In this document: positions 1-10,690 of the stretch, piece after piece
How positions within the stretch are numbered: position 1 is the first letter of the stretch
How the letters are laid out: each line of letters opens with the position of its first letter
From: Trichormus variabilis 0441
GTDB taxonomy: Bacteria > Cyanobacteriota > Cyanobacteriia > Cyanobacteriales > Nostocaceae
Assembly: GCF_009856605.1 (NCBI RefSeq)
Contig: NZ_CP047244.1
Coordinates: 229,398 to 293,397 of the forward strand
Length of the DNA stretch: 64,000 nt
Reading direction: 5' to 3'
Program-made: the position numbers and the translations under genes
The notes under the pieces: model-generated
Databases searched by the model: none
What the model was told of the DNA's origin: nothing
What the model saw: only the letters and a program-made list of their open reading frames with translations

Positions 1-3000
1 CATCAGTTAAACCCTGATATTTCTGTTTATAATATGCCTGCTGCTATAGGCATTCAGGGAAGTTTGAATATTGCGGCATTGGCACAAACATTTAATGAAA
101 TTGCCCGACGACATGAAATTTTACGCACCCGTTTTGAGACTGTCAATGGTAAACCAATTCAGATAATTAATCCAACTATTAGCATACCCTTGTCTGTGGT
201 AAATTTACAGGATTTACCTGATGATAAACGTCAAACTGAAGTCACTCGATTAATAAAAGCAGAAGCAGAAAAGCCCTTTGATTTGACACAAACGCCACTG
301 CTAAGAACAACTTTATTACAGTTAGATGTAACTGAATATGTACTATTATTGACCATTCATCACATTATTGCTGATGGTTGGTCAATAGATGTCTTGATTC
401 GTGAAGTAATGGTGTTGTATGAAGCATTTTGTAGTGGTCAACCTTCTCCCCTAGCCGAATTACCTATTCAGTATGCAGATTTCGCGTTTTGGCAAAGTCA
501 ATACTTGCAAGGAGAAGTTCTCGCAAATCAATTAGCATTTCGGCGAGAAAAGCTAGGACATCACCCACCTGCACTAGAACTACCTACTGACCGTCCTCGC
601 CCAGCAATTCAGACGTTTCGGGGTGCTACGCAATCTTTTTCTTTATCTGCTGAGGTGACGCAAGCCCTCAAAACTCTGAGTCAAACAGAGGGAACTACTC
701 TGTTTGTTACCCTGTTGGCGGCGTTCAAAACTTTGCTTTATCGCTACACAGGACAGGAAGATATACTGCTGGGTTCTCCTATTGCTAACCGTAACCGGGC
801 TGAAACTGAAGGGTTAATTGGCTTTTTTGTCAATACTTTGGTGCTGCGTACTGATTTGTCGGGTAATCCCAGTTTTCGGGAACTAATTGCTAGGGTACAT
901 GAACAGGCATCAGCGGCCTATGCACATCAGGATATTCCCTTTGAGCAGTTAGCCGCAGAACTACAGCCCCAGAGGGATTTAAGCAGAAATCCATTGATAC
1001 AAGTGATGTTTGTGCTGGAAAATCGGTCTAGGTTGCTTGGGGAATTGGGTGACTTAAAGTTGAGTCTGCTAGAAATCAATACAGCGATCGCTAAGTTTGA
1101 TTTAACCTTGATACTATCGGAAACCTCACAAGGTCTAAATGGTTGGCTGGAGTACAGTACAGACCTATTTGATGCAGTGACAATTACGCAAATGGTCAGA
1201 CATTTTCAAACTTTAGTCGGTGGTATTGCAGTTAACCCTGACCAGCGTCTTGCTAGTTTACCTCTCTTAAGTGCGGCTGAACAACATCAGCTTTTATATG
1301 AATGGAATCACCCAGAAATTAGCTATCCGCAGCACTATTGCATTCATCAATTATTTGAACAATCTGCACAACAGGCACCAGAAGCGATCGCAGTTGTTTT
1401 TGAAGAGCAACAAATAACTTACCAAGCTCTCAATCAACAAGCAAACCAACTAGCACATTACCTGCGTTCCCTTGGTGTCAAACCAGGGGTGAAGGTGGGT
1501 ATCTGTGTCGAGCGTTCCTTGTGGATGATAGTAGGTATTCTCGCTATCCTCAAAGCAGGCGCAGCTTATGTACCCCTTGACCCCAGCTATCCCCAAGAAC
1601 GCCTCGCTTTTATTATCCAAGATGCTCAATTAGAAGTCTTGCTCACCCAGCAGCAATTGTTGGAAGTCTTACCACCGCATCAGGTTCAGGTAATTTCCCT
1701 AGATAGAGATTGGCAAATCATTGCTCAGGAAAATCAAGCTAATCCTGCCTGTACTGCTACCGTGGGTAACTTAGCTTATATTATTTACACCTCCGGTTCT
1801 ACTGGTCAACCCAAAGGTGTATTAGTCCCTCATCAAAATGTCACACGTCTATTTGAGGCTGTGCAACCCTGGTTTGAGTTTAATCAACAGGATGTGTGGA
1901 CGCTATTTCATTCCATTGCTTTTGACTTCTCAGTGTGGGAACTTTGGGGGGCTTTGTTGCATGGTGGAAAGTTAGTTATAGTACCTTATTGGCTGAGTAG
2001 ATCGCCGGAAGCTTTTTATCAATTGTTGTGTAAACAAAAGGTAACGGTACTCAATCAAACTCCCTCAGCTTTTCGCCAACTAATACAAGCCAAAGAGCCT
2101 TTCAATCATCAATTAGCCTTGCGTTTGGTAATTTTCGGTGGAGAAGCTTTAGAAATCTCCAGCTTGCAACCTTGGTGTGAGCGACATGGCGATCGCTATC
2201 CGCAGTTGGTCAATATGTATGGCATTACAGAAACAACTGTCCATGTCACATATCGTCCCATCACAATGGCAGACTTGCAAGTTAACTCAGGGAGTATTAT
2301 CGGTCGTCCCATCCCCGATTTGCAAGTGTACATATTAGACCAACATCAGCAACTCGTACCCATTGGCGTTTCCGGTGAGATGTACATTGGTGGTGGAGGT
2401 TTAGCCAAAGGTTATCTGAACCGCCCGGATTTAACCACCGAAAAATTTATACCTCATCCTTTTAGCAATCAGCCAGATGCAAGGCTGTATAAGTCTGGTG
2501 ATTTAGCTCGTTACTTACCCAATGGTGATATTGAATACTTGGGACGCATCGACCATCAGGTGAAGATTCGCGGTTTTCGTATTGAATTAGGGGAAATTGC
2601 AGGGATATTAACTCAACACCCATCTGTGCAAGAAACCGTGGTACTGGCGAAGGAAACCTCATCTGGAGAAAAATATCTAGTCGCTTATGTGGTTTTCCGC
2701 CATCAGCAGACTCCTACAACTAGCCAACTGCGAAACTTCCTGAAAAAACAACTGCCTGATTATATGCTGCCATCAGTGTTTGTGGTTGTGGAAGCTTTAC
2801 CTTTAACAGCCAATGGTAAGCTAGACCATCAAGCATTACCAGAACCAAGCACCAGCAGACCAGAATTAGACACTGCTTTTGTCTCCCCCCGTACAGCCAC
2901 AGAAAAGATATTAACTGAAATTTGGTCACAAGTGCTGGGTTTTGCAGAAATCGGCATTTATGATAACTTTTTTGCTTTAGGGGGAGATTCGATTCGTAGT

Positions 3001-6000
3001 ATTCAAGTCCGTTCTCTGGCGCAAGAACGTGGATTGTATTTCTCCCTACAACAGATTTTTCAACATCAGACAATTCACGAACTGATTGCAGATGTAGTTA
3101 TAGCAGAAAATCCCCAGGCTACCACACAATCAATTGCAGCATTTAGCTTAATCAGTGAACAAGAGCGATCGCAATTACCGGAAAATATAGAAGATGCCTA
3201 TCCCTTAACTATGCTTCAGATGGGGATGCTCTTTCATAATGAGTATGATACTGATACACCTATTTATCATAATGTTGCGAGTTTACACATACAAGCTCCT
3301 TTTGCACCGCAACATTTTCAGACAGCCGCACAGCAACTCATAAATCGCCATCCGGTCTTACGGACTTCGTTTGATTTGAGTAACTTTAGTCAACCGTTAC
3401 AGTTGGTGCATAAAAATGTTGCTGTCGCTTTGCAAGTAGAAGATTTATCTCACCTCTCGACTATTGAACAAGAAGAGATATTAAATGCTGAGTTAGAAGC
3501 CCAAAAACGCCATAAATTTGATTGGACATCTCCACCACTATTACGCTTTCATATTTACCGTCGTAGCAGCCAAACTTTTCAGTTTAACTTTAGCGAACAT
3601 CATGCAATTCTCGATGGCTGGAGTGTCGCTACAATGCTGACGGAGTTATTTGAAAACTACTTTAGTTTGTTACAAGGAGAAACACCAACTATTAAATTAT
3701 CGCCTGAGATAGCTTTTCGAGATTTTGTTGCTTTACAACAAACAGCCCTCCAGTCACAAGCATCTCAAGACTACTGGAAGCAAAAGCTCAAGGGCTGCAT
3801 GATGACTAGAATACCACGGGAGTATCAGCCTCAGTCTGCCACAACCTCAGCCATTCGTGCATTCCCCGTTCTCATTAGTGATGAAACTGCAACTGGATTG
3901 CAACAACTAGCGAAAGTAGCCAAAGTTTCCCTTAAGAGTGTATTAGTCGCTGCACATATATATGTACTTAGTCAGTTGAGTGGGCAATCAGATGTGGTGA
4001 CAATTATGGCATCTCATGGCCGCCCAGAAACAACTGATAGTGATTGGAGTTTAGGACTTTTTCTCACTCCCTTACCACTGCGGATGAAACTTTCCGGCGG
4101 TACTTGGATAGACTTAGTACAACAAACTTTTGCGGCTGAGAAAGATTTATTACCCCACAGATTGTATCCATTAGCTCAGATGCAAATCGATTTGGGGAAT
4201 CAGCGTCTAGCAGAAACATCGGTAAACTTCACACGCTTTCATGTCTACGAACGTTTGCAACAACTCAGTGGTTTACAGATAATCGACACCCAGGGCTTTG
4301 CAATGACAGATTTTGCCCTAGTCGCTGAATTTAGTTTTGATGTTTTCGCATCTCAACTACAATTATTTTTAATGTGTAATACCTTTGAGTTTTCTGAGCA
4401 ACAAATAGAGAAAATAGGTGAAAACTATGCTCAAACCTTAGCTGTGATGGCGAAAGAGACAACAGCAAATTATCAATTAGTTGAAGTTGCCAATCAGACA
4501 GTTAAGGAAGATGAGAAATACCAATTATTAGCTATATCTACTGGAGAAAAAATTAATTATCCTCAATACAATTGCATTCATCAATTATTTGCCCAACAAG
4601 TAGCCAGAATACCAGACAGTCTAGCCGTCGCCAGTGAACATCAACAATTAACCTACCTACAGCTTAATAATAGTGCTAACCAATTAGCTAATTTTTTGCA
4701 AAATTTGGGCGTAGTTACTGAGACTTTGGTGGGAATTTGCGTGGAGCGTAACCCGCAAATGTTAGTCGGTATTTTAGGCATCCTCAAGGCTTGTGGAGCT
4801 TATGTCCCACTCGATCCGAGTTATCCACAACAGCGATTAGATTTCATGTTGCAAGATGCCAAAATAGAAATCTTATTAACACAAAAACATTTACTACCAA
4901 AATTTTCTCATCACAATATAAAAATTATCTGCATAGATACCGAATGGGAGGCAATTGCACAACACAGTGATGCTCATCCTGAATGTGAAATTACATCAGA
5001 TAACTTAGCATATATCATCTATACTTCTGGCTCTACAGGCCTTCCCAAAGGCGTAGAAATAACTCATAAAAATTTAATTCACTCCACCATAGCGAGGATA
5101 AATTATTATCCAGAATATGATGTAAATTTTCTCTTACTGTCCTCCTTCGCTTTCGATAGCTCAGTTGCGGGAATATTTTGGACTTTGTGTTGTGGGGGAA
5201 CTCTTTATCTTCCTCAAGTCGGTGAAGAAAAAGAAGTACGAAAGTTGGTGAAGTTAATATCTCAATATCAAATTTCTCATTTACTTTCTCTTCCTTCTCT
5301 ATACGCCCTGATATTAGAACAAGCTGAAATTGCACAACTAACTTCACTACATACAGTGATTGTAGCGGGGGAACCCTGCCCGAAAAAATTAGTTCAATCC
5401 CACTGTGAATTGCTGAAAACCACATCTTTATATAATGAGTATGGCCCAACAGAAGCAACAGTATGGAGTAGCGTCTACAATTGCTCTTGGCCAGAAGCAG
5501 GAATTAGTATACCTATTGGTCGTCCTATTCATAATACACAAATTTATATCCTCAATTCTGATGGGAAACTTGTTCCTGTGGGTGTGACTGGTGAACTGTA
5601 TATTGGTGGTGACGGAATCGCTAGAGGTTATCTCGGTAAACCTCAGCTAACAGCAGAGAAATTTATACCTGATTTCTTTAGCGATGAACCAGGCGCACGT
5701 TTGTACAAAACAGGAGATTTAGCTCGTTATCGCCCTGATGGTAACATTGAATTTTTAGGTCGGAGCGATCGCCAAGTCAAAATTCGCGGTTTTCGCATCG
5801 AACTGGGTGAAATTGAAGCGGTACTAGAACAACATCCAACGATTCGGGAAGTGGCGGTAGTTTCTAGGGAGATACAAGGCGACCTTCGTTTAGTCGCATA
5901 TATAGTACCATCACCCCAACAGCTTTACTTCCAAGCAACAACTCTAGAACAGCAGTATATTGCCAACTATCAAACAGTTTATGACGAAATATATAGTCAA

Positions 6001-8433
6001 GATCAGAACTTTTCTCAGCTAGACTCTACAATTAGCCTTAGAGCCTGGATCAGCAGTGATACTAATCAGCCCCTACCAGAAGCAGAAGTTATTGAGTACG
6101 CAGACAGCACCGCCCAACGCATCCTCTCAGTTATGCAACCCAAACGGGTATTAGAGATTGGCTGTGGTACTGGTGTGATTTTGTTGCGGGTAGCTCCTCA
6201 CTGCACGCATTACTGTGGTACAGATATCTCAGATGTAGCTTTGCGTTACACTCAGCAGCAATTGGCAATTCGTCAACCAGATATTCTCACCAAAGTTTCA
6301 TTTTTACATAGAGCAGCGCACAACTTTCAAGACATAGCAACCGAACAGTTTGACACCATTATTTTGAATGAAGTCGTGCAGCATTTTCCTAGCATTGAAT
6401 ATTTTGTTGATGTTTTACAAAGTGCTGTGAAAGTTGTCCAGCCAGGAGGATGTATTTTTCTGGGTGGTGTACGCAGTTTGCCACTTCTAGAAGCTTTTCA
6501 CACTTGGGTGCAGTTAAATCGAGTTCCGCCTTCATGGAGTACAGCGCAATTTTACCAACAGGTGCAAGAACAATTATCTGCTGAGAAGGAATTAGTTATC
6601 AATCCAGACTTCTTCACTGCGCTACAAAAATATCTGCCAGAAATTAGTTATGTACAGATTTGTCCTAAACGTGGTTCGTATCACAATGAACTGACAAAAT
6701 TTCACTACGATGTGATTCTTCATATCAAAGCAGAAGTAAATTTAACTCCGGATATTTTGTGGTTAAATTGGCATGAAGAAAAACTCACGGTCACTGCTGT
6801 ACGTCAGTTGTTAAAGTCCAGCGCACCAGCAACACTAGGGCTACGAAATATACCCAATGCTCGTGTAGAAACATCTGCAAAAGCAGTAGAATTACTAAGA
6901 CAAAATTCAGGAATACAAACTGTTGCTGAACTCAAACAAGCCTTGCAGTCAAATTTTTCACCATTAGGTGTTGATCCTGAAGAATTTTGGACTTTGAGCC
7001 AAGATTTACCGTATACAGTAGATATCAGTTGGGCTAACGCTGCTATTGATGGTAGTTACGATGTACTGTTTCGCCGCTACTCAGATAATTCTACAAATCT
7101 TATTCCGGGATTTGGTGCGATCGCCACTAATTCCCAACAGCCATTAGATACATACACTAACAAACCCTTGCACAGCCAGAGCAAATTAACTTCAGAGTTG
7201 ATTCCACAAATAACCAGTTACCTGCGCGAAAAATTGCCTGAGTACATGATTCCTGTGAATTTTGTCGCTCTAGAAGCACTACCACTGACACCTAATGGCA
7301 AGGTAGATTATCAAGCATTACCCGCCCCTCAGCAAATACGTTCTCGTTTCACAGAAACTTTGATTTTTCCCCGTGATAGTTTAGAACTTCAACTCGCCCA
7401 GATTTGGGAAGACATTTTAGATATTCACCCGGTTGGTGTGACGGAAAACTTTTTTGACTTGGGGGGTCATTCGCTTTCGGCTGTACGTTTAATGGCGCAG
7501 ATTCGGACTAAATTAAATCAAGAGTTGCCTTTGTCTATTCTCTTTCAAGGAATCACAATTGAAAAACTAGCGAGTATTTTACGCCAGCAGTCTGATGTAC
7601 AAACTCACAATCTTTTGATACCTCTTCAACCTCACGGTTCTAAAAGACCTTTCTTTTGTTTACATCCGGCTGGTGGTAATGTGCTTTGCTACTATGAATT
7701 AGCCCGTCATCTGCAACCAGACCAACCAATTTACGGACTGCAAGCATTAGGTTTAGATGGAGAGCAACAGCCTTACAACCGCATCGAAGACATGGCTGCT
7801 CACTATATTCAACTCATACGTACCATTCAACCAACAGGCTCTTATCTTTTGGGAGGTTGGTCTATGGGTGGTGCGATCGCTTTTGAAATAGCACAGCAGT
7901 TACATCAACAGGGCGATCGAGTTGATTTACTAGCTTTGTTCGATAGCCTAGCACCAATTCCTCAAAATAAGCCGACAAATATTAGTGAGTATAACGATGC
8001 CAAAATGCTATCTCAACTGGCTCAAGATATGGCTAGTTTAACTGGCAGAAATTTGGCCATTTCTGAGCAACAACTTCAGCAATTAAAGCCAGATGAGCAA
8101 TTGCAATATTTCTTAGAACAGGCAAAGATAGCTAATATTTTCCCTCCAGATATTGAATATCAGCAACTTAGTAATCTTCTGCAAGTTTTCAAAAGTAATA
8201 TTCAAGCCATATTAAATTACGCACCACAAGTTTATCCGCAGCGCATAGTTCTTTTTAGAGCCAGTGAAAATAACTTTAATCAAGCACCTCAAAACCAAAC
8301 CTTGGGATGGGATGAACTTTCCTCGGAATCAGTAGAGATTGTCAATGTGCCAGGAACGCACTACACAATGCTGACTAAACCTCACGTTCAAACTCTCCTA
8401 GAACAGTTGAGACATTATCTCGCTCAAGATTAA
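1..8433 (+). CDS. Non-ribosomal peptide synthetase, terminal two modules (5-prime partial)
   Basis: The frame is open to base 1 and the first residues are already inside a condensation domain, so the start lies outside the window. Domain order by nucleotide: C (1-1300, HHIIADG near 358); A1 (1340-2850, YTSGSTG near 1790, NGKLD near 2812); PCP1 (GGDSI near 2980); C2 (3190-4450, HHAILDG near 3598); A2 (4560-5900, YTSGSTG near 5020); an embedded S-adenosylmethionine methyltransferase (5930-7180, LEIGCGTG at 6151); the A10 motif NGKVD near 7294; PCP2 (GGHSL near 7461); and a thioesterase (7620-8430, GWSMGG near 7856, late histidine in GTHYTM). The A1 specificity residues read DFWNIGMVHK, the published threonine code. 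The A2 code reads about DSASIAEVWK, which I cannot assign. The product should end in Thr (or a derivative) followed by an N-methylated residue, released by the thioesterase. The adjacent exporter gene is co-directional. Confidence 0.95.
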   Translation, partial: HQLNPDISVYNMPAAIGIQGSLNIAALAQTFNEIARRHEILRTRFETVNGKPIQIINPTISIPLSVVNLQDLPDDKRQTEVTRLIKAEAEKPFDLTQTPLLRTTLLQLDVTEYVLLLTIHHIIADGWSIDVLIREVMVLYEAFCSGQPSPLAELPIQYADFAFWQSQYLQGEVLANQLAFRREKLGHHPPALELPTDRPRPAIQTFRGATQSFSLSAEVTQALKTLSQTEGTTLFVTLLAAFKTLLYRYTGQEDILLGSPIANRNRAETEGLIGFFVNTLVLRTDLSGNPSFRELIARVHEQASAAYAHQDIPFEQLAAELQPQRDLSRNPLIQVMFVLENRSRLLGELGDLKLSLLEINTAIAKFDLTLILSETSQGLNGWLEYSTDLFDAVTITQMVRHFQTLVGGIAVNPDQRLASLPLLSAAEQHQLLYEWNHPEISYPQHYCIHQLFEQSAQQAPEAIAVVFEEQQITYQALNQQANQLAHYLRSLGVKPGVKVGICVERSLWMIVGILAILKAGAAYVPLDPSYPQERLAFIIQDAQLEVLLTQQQLLEVLPPHQVQVISLDRDWQIIAQENQANPACTATVGNLAYIIYTSGSTGQPKGVLVPHQNVTRLFEAVQPWFEFNQQDVWTLFHSIAFDFSVWELWGALLHGGKLVIVPYWLSRSPEAFYQLLCKQKVTVLNQTPSAFRQLIQAKEPFNHQLALRLVIFGGEALEISSLQPWCERHGDRYPQLVNMYGITETTVHVTYRPITMADLQVNSGSIIGRPIPDLQVYILDQHQQLVPIGVSGEMYIGGGGLAKGYLNRPDLTTEKFIPHPFSNQPDARLYKSGDLARYLPNGDIEYLGRIDHQVKIRGFRIELGEIAGILTQHPSVQETVVLAKETSSGEKYLVAYVVFRHQQTPTTSQLRNFLKKQLPDYMLPSVFVVVEALPLTANGKLDHQALPEPSTSRPELDTAFVSPRTATEKILTEIWSQVLGFAEIGIYDNFFALGGDSIRSIQVRSLAQERGLYFSLQQIFQHQTIHELIADVVIAENPQATTQSIAAFSLISEQERSQLPENIEDAYPLTMLQMGMLFHNEYDTDTPIYHNVASLHIQAPFAPQHFQTAAQQLINRHPVLRTSFDLSNFSQPLQLVHKNVAVALQVEDLSHLSTIEQEEILNAELEAQKRHKFDWTSPPLLRFHIYRRSSQTFQFNFSEHHAILDGWSVATMLTELFENYFSLLQGETPTIKLSPEIAFRDFVALQQTALQSQASQDYWKQKLKGCMMTRIPREYQPQSATTSAIRAFPVLISDETATGLQQLAKVAKVSLKSVLVAAHIYVLSQLSGQSDVVTIMASHGRPETTDSDWSLGLFLTPLPLRMKLSGGTWIDLVQQTFAAEKDLLPHRLYPLAQMQIDLGNQRLAETSVNFTRFHVYERLQQLSGLQIIDTQGFAMTDFALVAEFSFDVFASQLQLFLMCNTFEFSEQQIEKIGENYAQTLAVMAKETTANYQLVEVANQTVKEDEKYQLLAISTGEKINYPQYNCIHQLFAQQVARIPDSLAVASEHQQLTYLQLNNSANQLANFLQNLGVVTETLVGICVERNPQMLVGILGILKACGAYVPLDPSYPQQRLDFMLQDAKIEILLTQKHLLPKFSHHNIKIICIDTEWEAIAQHSDAHPECEITSDNLAYIIYTSGSTGLPKGVEITHKNLIHSTIARINYYPEYDVNFLLLSSFAFDSSVAGIFWTLCCGGTLYLPQVGEEKEVRKLVKLISQYQISHLLSLPSLYALILEQAEIAQLTSLHTVIVAGEPCPKKLVQSHCELLKTTSLYNEYGPTEATVWSSVYNCSWPEAGISIPIGRPIHNTQIYILNSDGKLVPVGVTGELYIGGDGIARGYLGKPQLTAEKFIPDFFSDEPGARLYKTGDLARYRPDGNIEFLGRSDRQVKIRGFRIELGEIEAVLEQHPTIREVAVVSREIQGDLRLVAYIVPSPQQLYFQATTLEQQYIANYQTVYDEIYSQDQNFSQLDSTISLRAWISSDTNQPLPEAEVIEYADSTAQRILSVMQPKRVLEIGCGTGVILLRVAPHCTHYCGTDISDVALRYTQQQLAIRQPDILTKVSFLHRAAHNFQDIATEQFDTIILNEVVQHFPSIEYFVDVLQSAVKVVQPGGCIFLGGVRSLPLLEAFHTWVQLNRVPPSWSTAQFYQQVQEQLSAEKELVINPDFFTALQKYLPEISYVQICPKRGSYHNELTKFHYDVILHIKAEVNLTPDILWLNWHEEKLTVTAVRQLLKSSAPATLGLRNIPNARVETSAKAVELLRQNSGIQTVAELKQALQSNFSPLGVDPEEFWTLSQDLPYTVDISWANAAIDGSYDVLFRRYSDNSTNLIPGFGAIATNSQQPLDTYTNKPLHSQSKLTSELIPQITSYLREKLPEYMIPVNFVALEALPLTPNGKVDYQALPAPQQIRSRFTETLIFPRDSLELQLAQIWEDILDIHPVGVTENFFDLGGHSLSAVRLMAQIRTKLNQELPLSILFQGITIEKLASILRQQSDVQTHNLLIPLQPHGSKRPFFCLHPAGGNVLCYYELARHLQPDQPIYGLQALGLDGEQQPYNRIEDMAAHYIQLIRTIQPTGSYLLGGWSMGGAIAFEIAQQLHQQGDRVDLLALFDSLAPIPQNKPTNISEYNDAKMLSQLAQDMASLTGRNLAISEQQLQQLKPDEQLQYFLEQAKIANIFPPDIEYQQLSNLLQVFKSNIQAILNYAPQVYPQRIVLFRASENNFNQAPQNQTLGWDELSSESVEIVNVPGTHYTMLTKPHVQTLLEQLRHYLAQD

Positions 8434-8447
8434 TCCAGGAGAATTAA

Positions 8448-9752
8448 ATGCCACAATTTGCTGTAGCCCAAAGCATGAGAGTTTTTACTTTCATTTGGTT
8501 TGGACAACTAGTTTCACTGCTGGGTTCGAGTCTCACAGGGTTTGCACTAGGAGTTTGGGTTTATCAAAGAACTGGATCAGTTACACAGTATGCACTCATT
8601 TCTTTATTCTCACTACTACCAGGTCTTTTAATAGCACCATTAGCAGGCGTGTTAGTAGACAGATGGGATCGACGCTGGCTGATGATTTTTAGTGATGCTG
8701 GAGCAGGTTTAGGTAGTCTGATAATTGCCCTGTTGCTGTGGCTGGGTCAACTCCAAGTTTGGCAAATTTACCTTATTGTTGCCATCAGTTCAATGTTCAG
8801 TGCCTTCCAGTGGCCTGCTTATGCTGCTGTCACAACATTACTCGTTCCTAAACAGCACTTAGGGCGTGCTAATGGAATGGTACAGTTTGCAGAAGCAGTA
8901 TCACGGTTAATTGCACCAGCCTTAGCAGGAATACTAGTAGTCTCAATCAATCTTCAAGGTGTCATATTACTAGATAGTGTGACGTTTGTTTTGGCGATCG
9001 CCACGCAGATGCTCGTTCGATTCCCTAAGATCAAAACTACGATCGCAGATGTAGAGAAAAACAAATCCCTGCTAGGGGAGGCGGTGTCTGGCTGGAAATA
9101 CATCACTACTCGACCCGGACTACTGGCATTATTGATATTTTTTGCTATCAAAAATTTTTTGGTAGGAACTGTTAACGTACTGATTACACCTTTAGTTCTA
9201 TCTTTTACTTCCACTACTGTCTTAGGCACTGTACTATCAATTGGTGGCAGTGGTATGCTCCTTGGCAGTTGTGTTATGAGCTTTTGGGGTGGTTCACGGC
9301 GACGTATTCATGCTGTACTGGGCTTTACCCTGTTGGGTGGGTTATCTATTATCATGGCTGGAATCAAACCAGCAGCACCAGTTTTCTTTGCAGCTGCGTT
9401 TACCTACTTCTTCGGCTTCCCCATTGTCAACAGTTGCGATCAAGCTATTTGGCAAAGCAAAGTTGAGCTTGCTGTCCAGGGACGAGTTTTTGCTTTGCGA
9501 CGTATGCTTACTTGGGGATCTCTACCGCTTGCTAGCCTTGTGGCAGGCCCCTTAGCCGATCATGTCTTTGAACCTTTACTTGTTCCAGGAGGGTTATTAG
9601 CCGGAAACCTTGGACAGATTATTGGTGTAGGGAAAGGATACGGCATTGCCCTATTATTTATTCTTATGGGAATACTGACTATGTTAGCCACAGTAAGCTT
9701 CTATTTATACCAGCCTCTACGTTTATTAGAAACTCAATTGCCTGATGCGTAA
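8448..9752 (+). CDS. MFS exporter, probably for the NRPS product
   Basis: This is a 434-residue protein with about twelve hydrophobic segments. It begins with a membrane-embedding stretch (FIWFGQLVSLLGSSLTGFAL) and has the MFS loop motif around VDRWDRRW between helices 2 and 3, as in the MFS_3/EntS-like drug and siderophore exporters. The start is supported by an AGGAGAA Shine-Dalgarno sequence 5 bases before the ATG. Only 14 bases separate it from the NRPS stop, so the two are almost certainly co-transcribed, and export of the peptide across the inner membrane is the likely job. The substrate is inferred from this position only. Confidence 0.88.
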   Translation: MPQFAVAQSMRVFTFIWFGQLVSLLGSSLTGFALGVWVYQRTGSVTQYALISLFSLLPGLLIAPLAGVLVDRWDRRWLMIFSDAGAGLGSLIIALLLWLGQLQVWQIYLIVAISSMFSAFQWPAYAAVTTLLVPKQHLGRANGMVQFAEAVSRLIAPALAGILVVSINLQGVILLDSVTFVLAIATQMLVRFPKIKTTIADVEKNKSLLGEAVSGWKYITTRPGLLALLIFFAIKNFLVGTVNVLITPLVLSFTSTTVLGTVLSIGGSGMLLGSCVMSFWGGSRRRIHAVLGFTLLGGLSIIMAGIKPAAPVFFAAAFTYFFGFPIVNSCDQAIWQSKVELAVQGRVFALRRMLTWGSLPLASLVAGPLADHVFEPLLVPGGLLAGNLGQIIGVGKGYGIALLFILMGILTMLATVSFYLYQPLRLLETQLPDA

Positions 9753-10150
9753 GCGTAGCCCATCGGAGATATCGCTGATAATACGCCAATTTCTAAGGAA
9801 GACATCAGACAAAATTAAATTATGAATGAATAACTGTCCTTTGAACCCATATCTTGAGCTAAAAGTTTAGGCTTTCCTAGACTAGCTATGTAAAATTAAT
9901 ACTTAATGTCAGCTTCAATTATTACATAGCGAGGCTTTTAAACAAATCAAGTATATTTTTATTAAATCTTTGATTTTGCATTGCTAAAACCTTTCTGTAT
10001 CAATAATTTTAGACTATTTTTATTGTTAATTTATCATAACAACTCTGGGAGAGCCAGCATTCTTAACTCTTAAAACTTAAAAAAGGATAGATATACACTA
10101 TTTTTGTTATTATATTAAGCTTTTAAGCTTTTTGTTATTATATTAGGTAT
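9753..10150. other. AT-rich intergenic region with repeats, no gene seen
   Basis: No convincing reading frame is present. GCTATGTAA near 9884 recurs inverted as TTACATAGC near 9922, a possible large hairpin just downstream of the exporter. A 17-base direct repeat, TTTTTGTTATTATATTA, occurs at 10101-10117 and again at 10129-10145, just past the end of the next minus-strand gene. Their function is unknown. Confidence 0.5.
10101..10145. repeat. 17-bp direct repeat, two copies 28 bp apart
   Basis: TTTTTGTTATTATATTA is perfectly repeated at 10101-10117 and 10129-10145, separated by an AAGCTTTTAAGC-type spacer. Two copies are too few to call an array. Confidence 0.6.
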
Positions 10151-10690
10151 TTAAGCAGAAAGTTTTTCGGAAAAATTCACCTGCGACATAACTTGTGCGC
10201 GTATTGAATTAGCAGCCGTTTCTGCAATTTCTGCTCTATCATAATCAGTAAGAAGTACTGCAAGTAGCGATTTGAGAGCTTCGCGGTTAGATATAAACTC
10301 TTCACCGTATAAATCATCTTGCAGCAGTGTGGCTTCTAAGTAAGGTAATAGCTCAGGCGCAGGAGATAACAACCGTTCTTTAATGCGTCTCCTTGCCGTC
10401 TCTGTTGCAGAAGTTGTACCTACACCTAAATCCCATGTTTCAATTATTAGCCTGATTTCACGGTTAAGTGATACACGCAGCGTTGATAGGCGACCAAATA
10501 AAGGAAGGTTGAGCATTAAAGGTGGTAGTGCATTACCCCAATCTAAACCAGCACCAATAGTGCAATTGGCTTCATCTTCGATACGAACAGCCTCATCGAG
10601 CCATCCTTCACCAAAAAGTAAATCTATAGCTTCTTGGGTTGTTACTGGCTCGTTCACCTGAGAATTATTATTTTGCTGTTGATGATTCAT
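10151..10690 (-). CDS. Partner protein of the GNAT cassette, copy 1
   Basis: A 179-residue soluble protein of no family I can name. It is clearly homologous over its whole length to the product of 53927-54463: shared blocks include IGAGLDWG, LLGRLSTLRVSLNREIRL-like and LYGEEFISNRE. In both places it lies directly downstream of a GNAT-like acetyltransferase gene. Here the start codon overlaps the acetyltransferase stop by 4 bases (10687-10690), which implies translational coupling. The conserved pairing suggests a substrate, partner or antidote of the acetyltransferase, but nothing in the sequence proves which. The first 18 residues are low complexity (Gln/Asn rich). Confidence 0.75.
   Translation of the reverse strand: MNHQQQNNNSQVNEPVTTQEAIDLLFGEGWLDEAVRIEDEANCTIGAGLDWGNALPPLMLNLPLFGRLSTLRVSLNREIRLIIETWDLGVGTTSATETARRRIKERLLSPAPELLPYLEATLLQDDLYGEEFISNREALKSLLAVLLTDYDRAEIAETAANSIRAQVMSQVNFSEKLSA

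Noticed and set aside
5033..5458. 141-residue minus-strand frame inside the NRPS
   Set aside because: A shadow of adenylation domain 2, without start signals.
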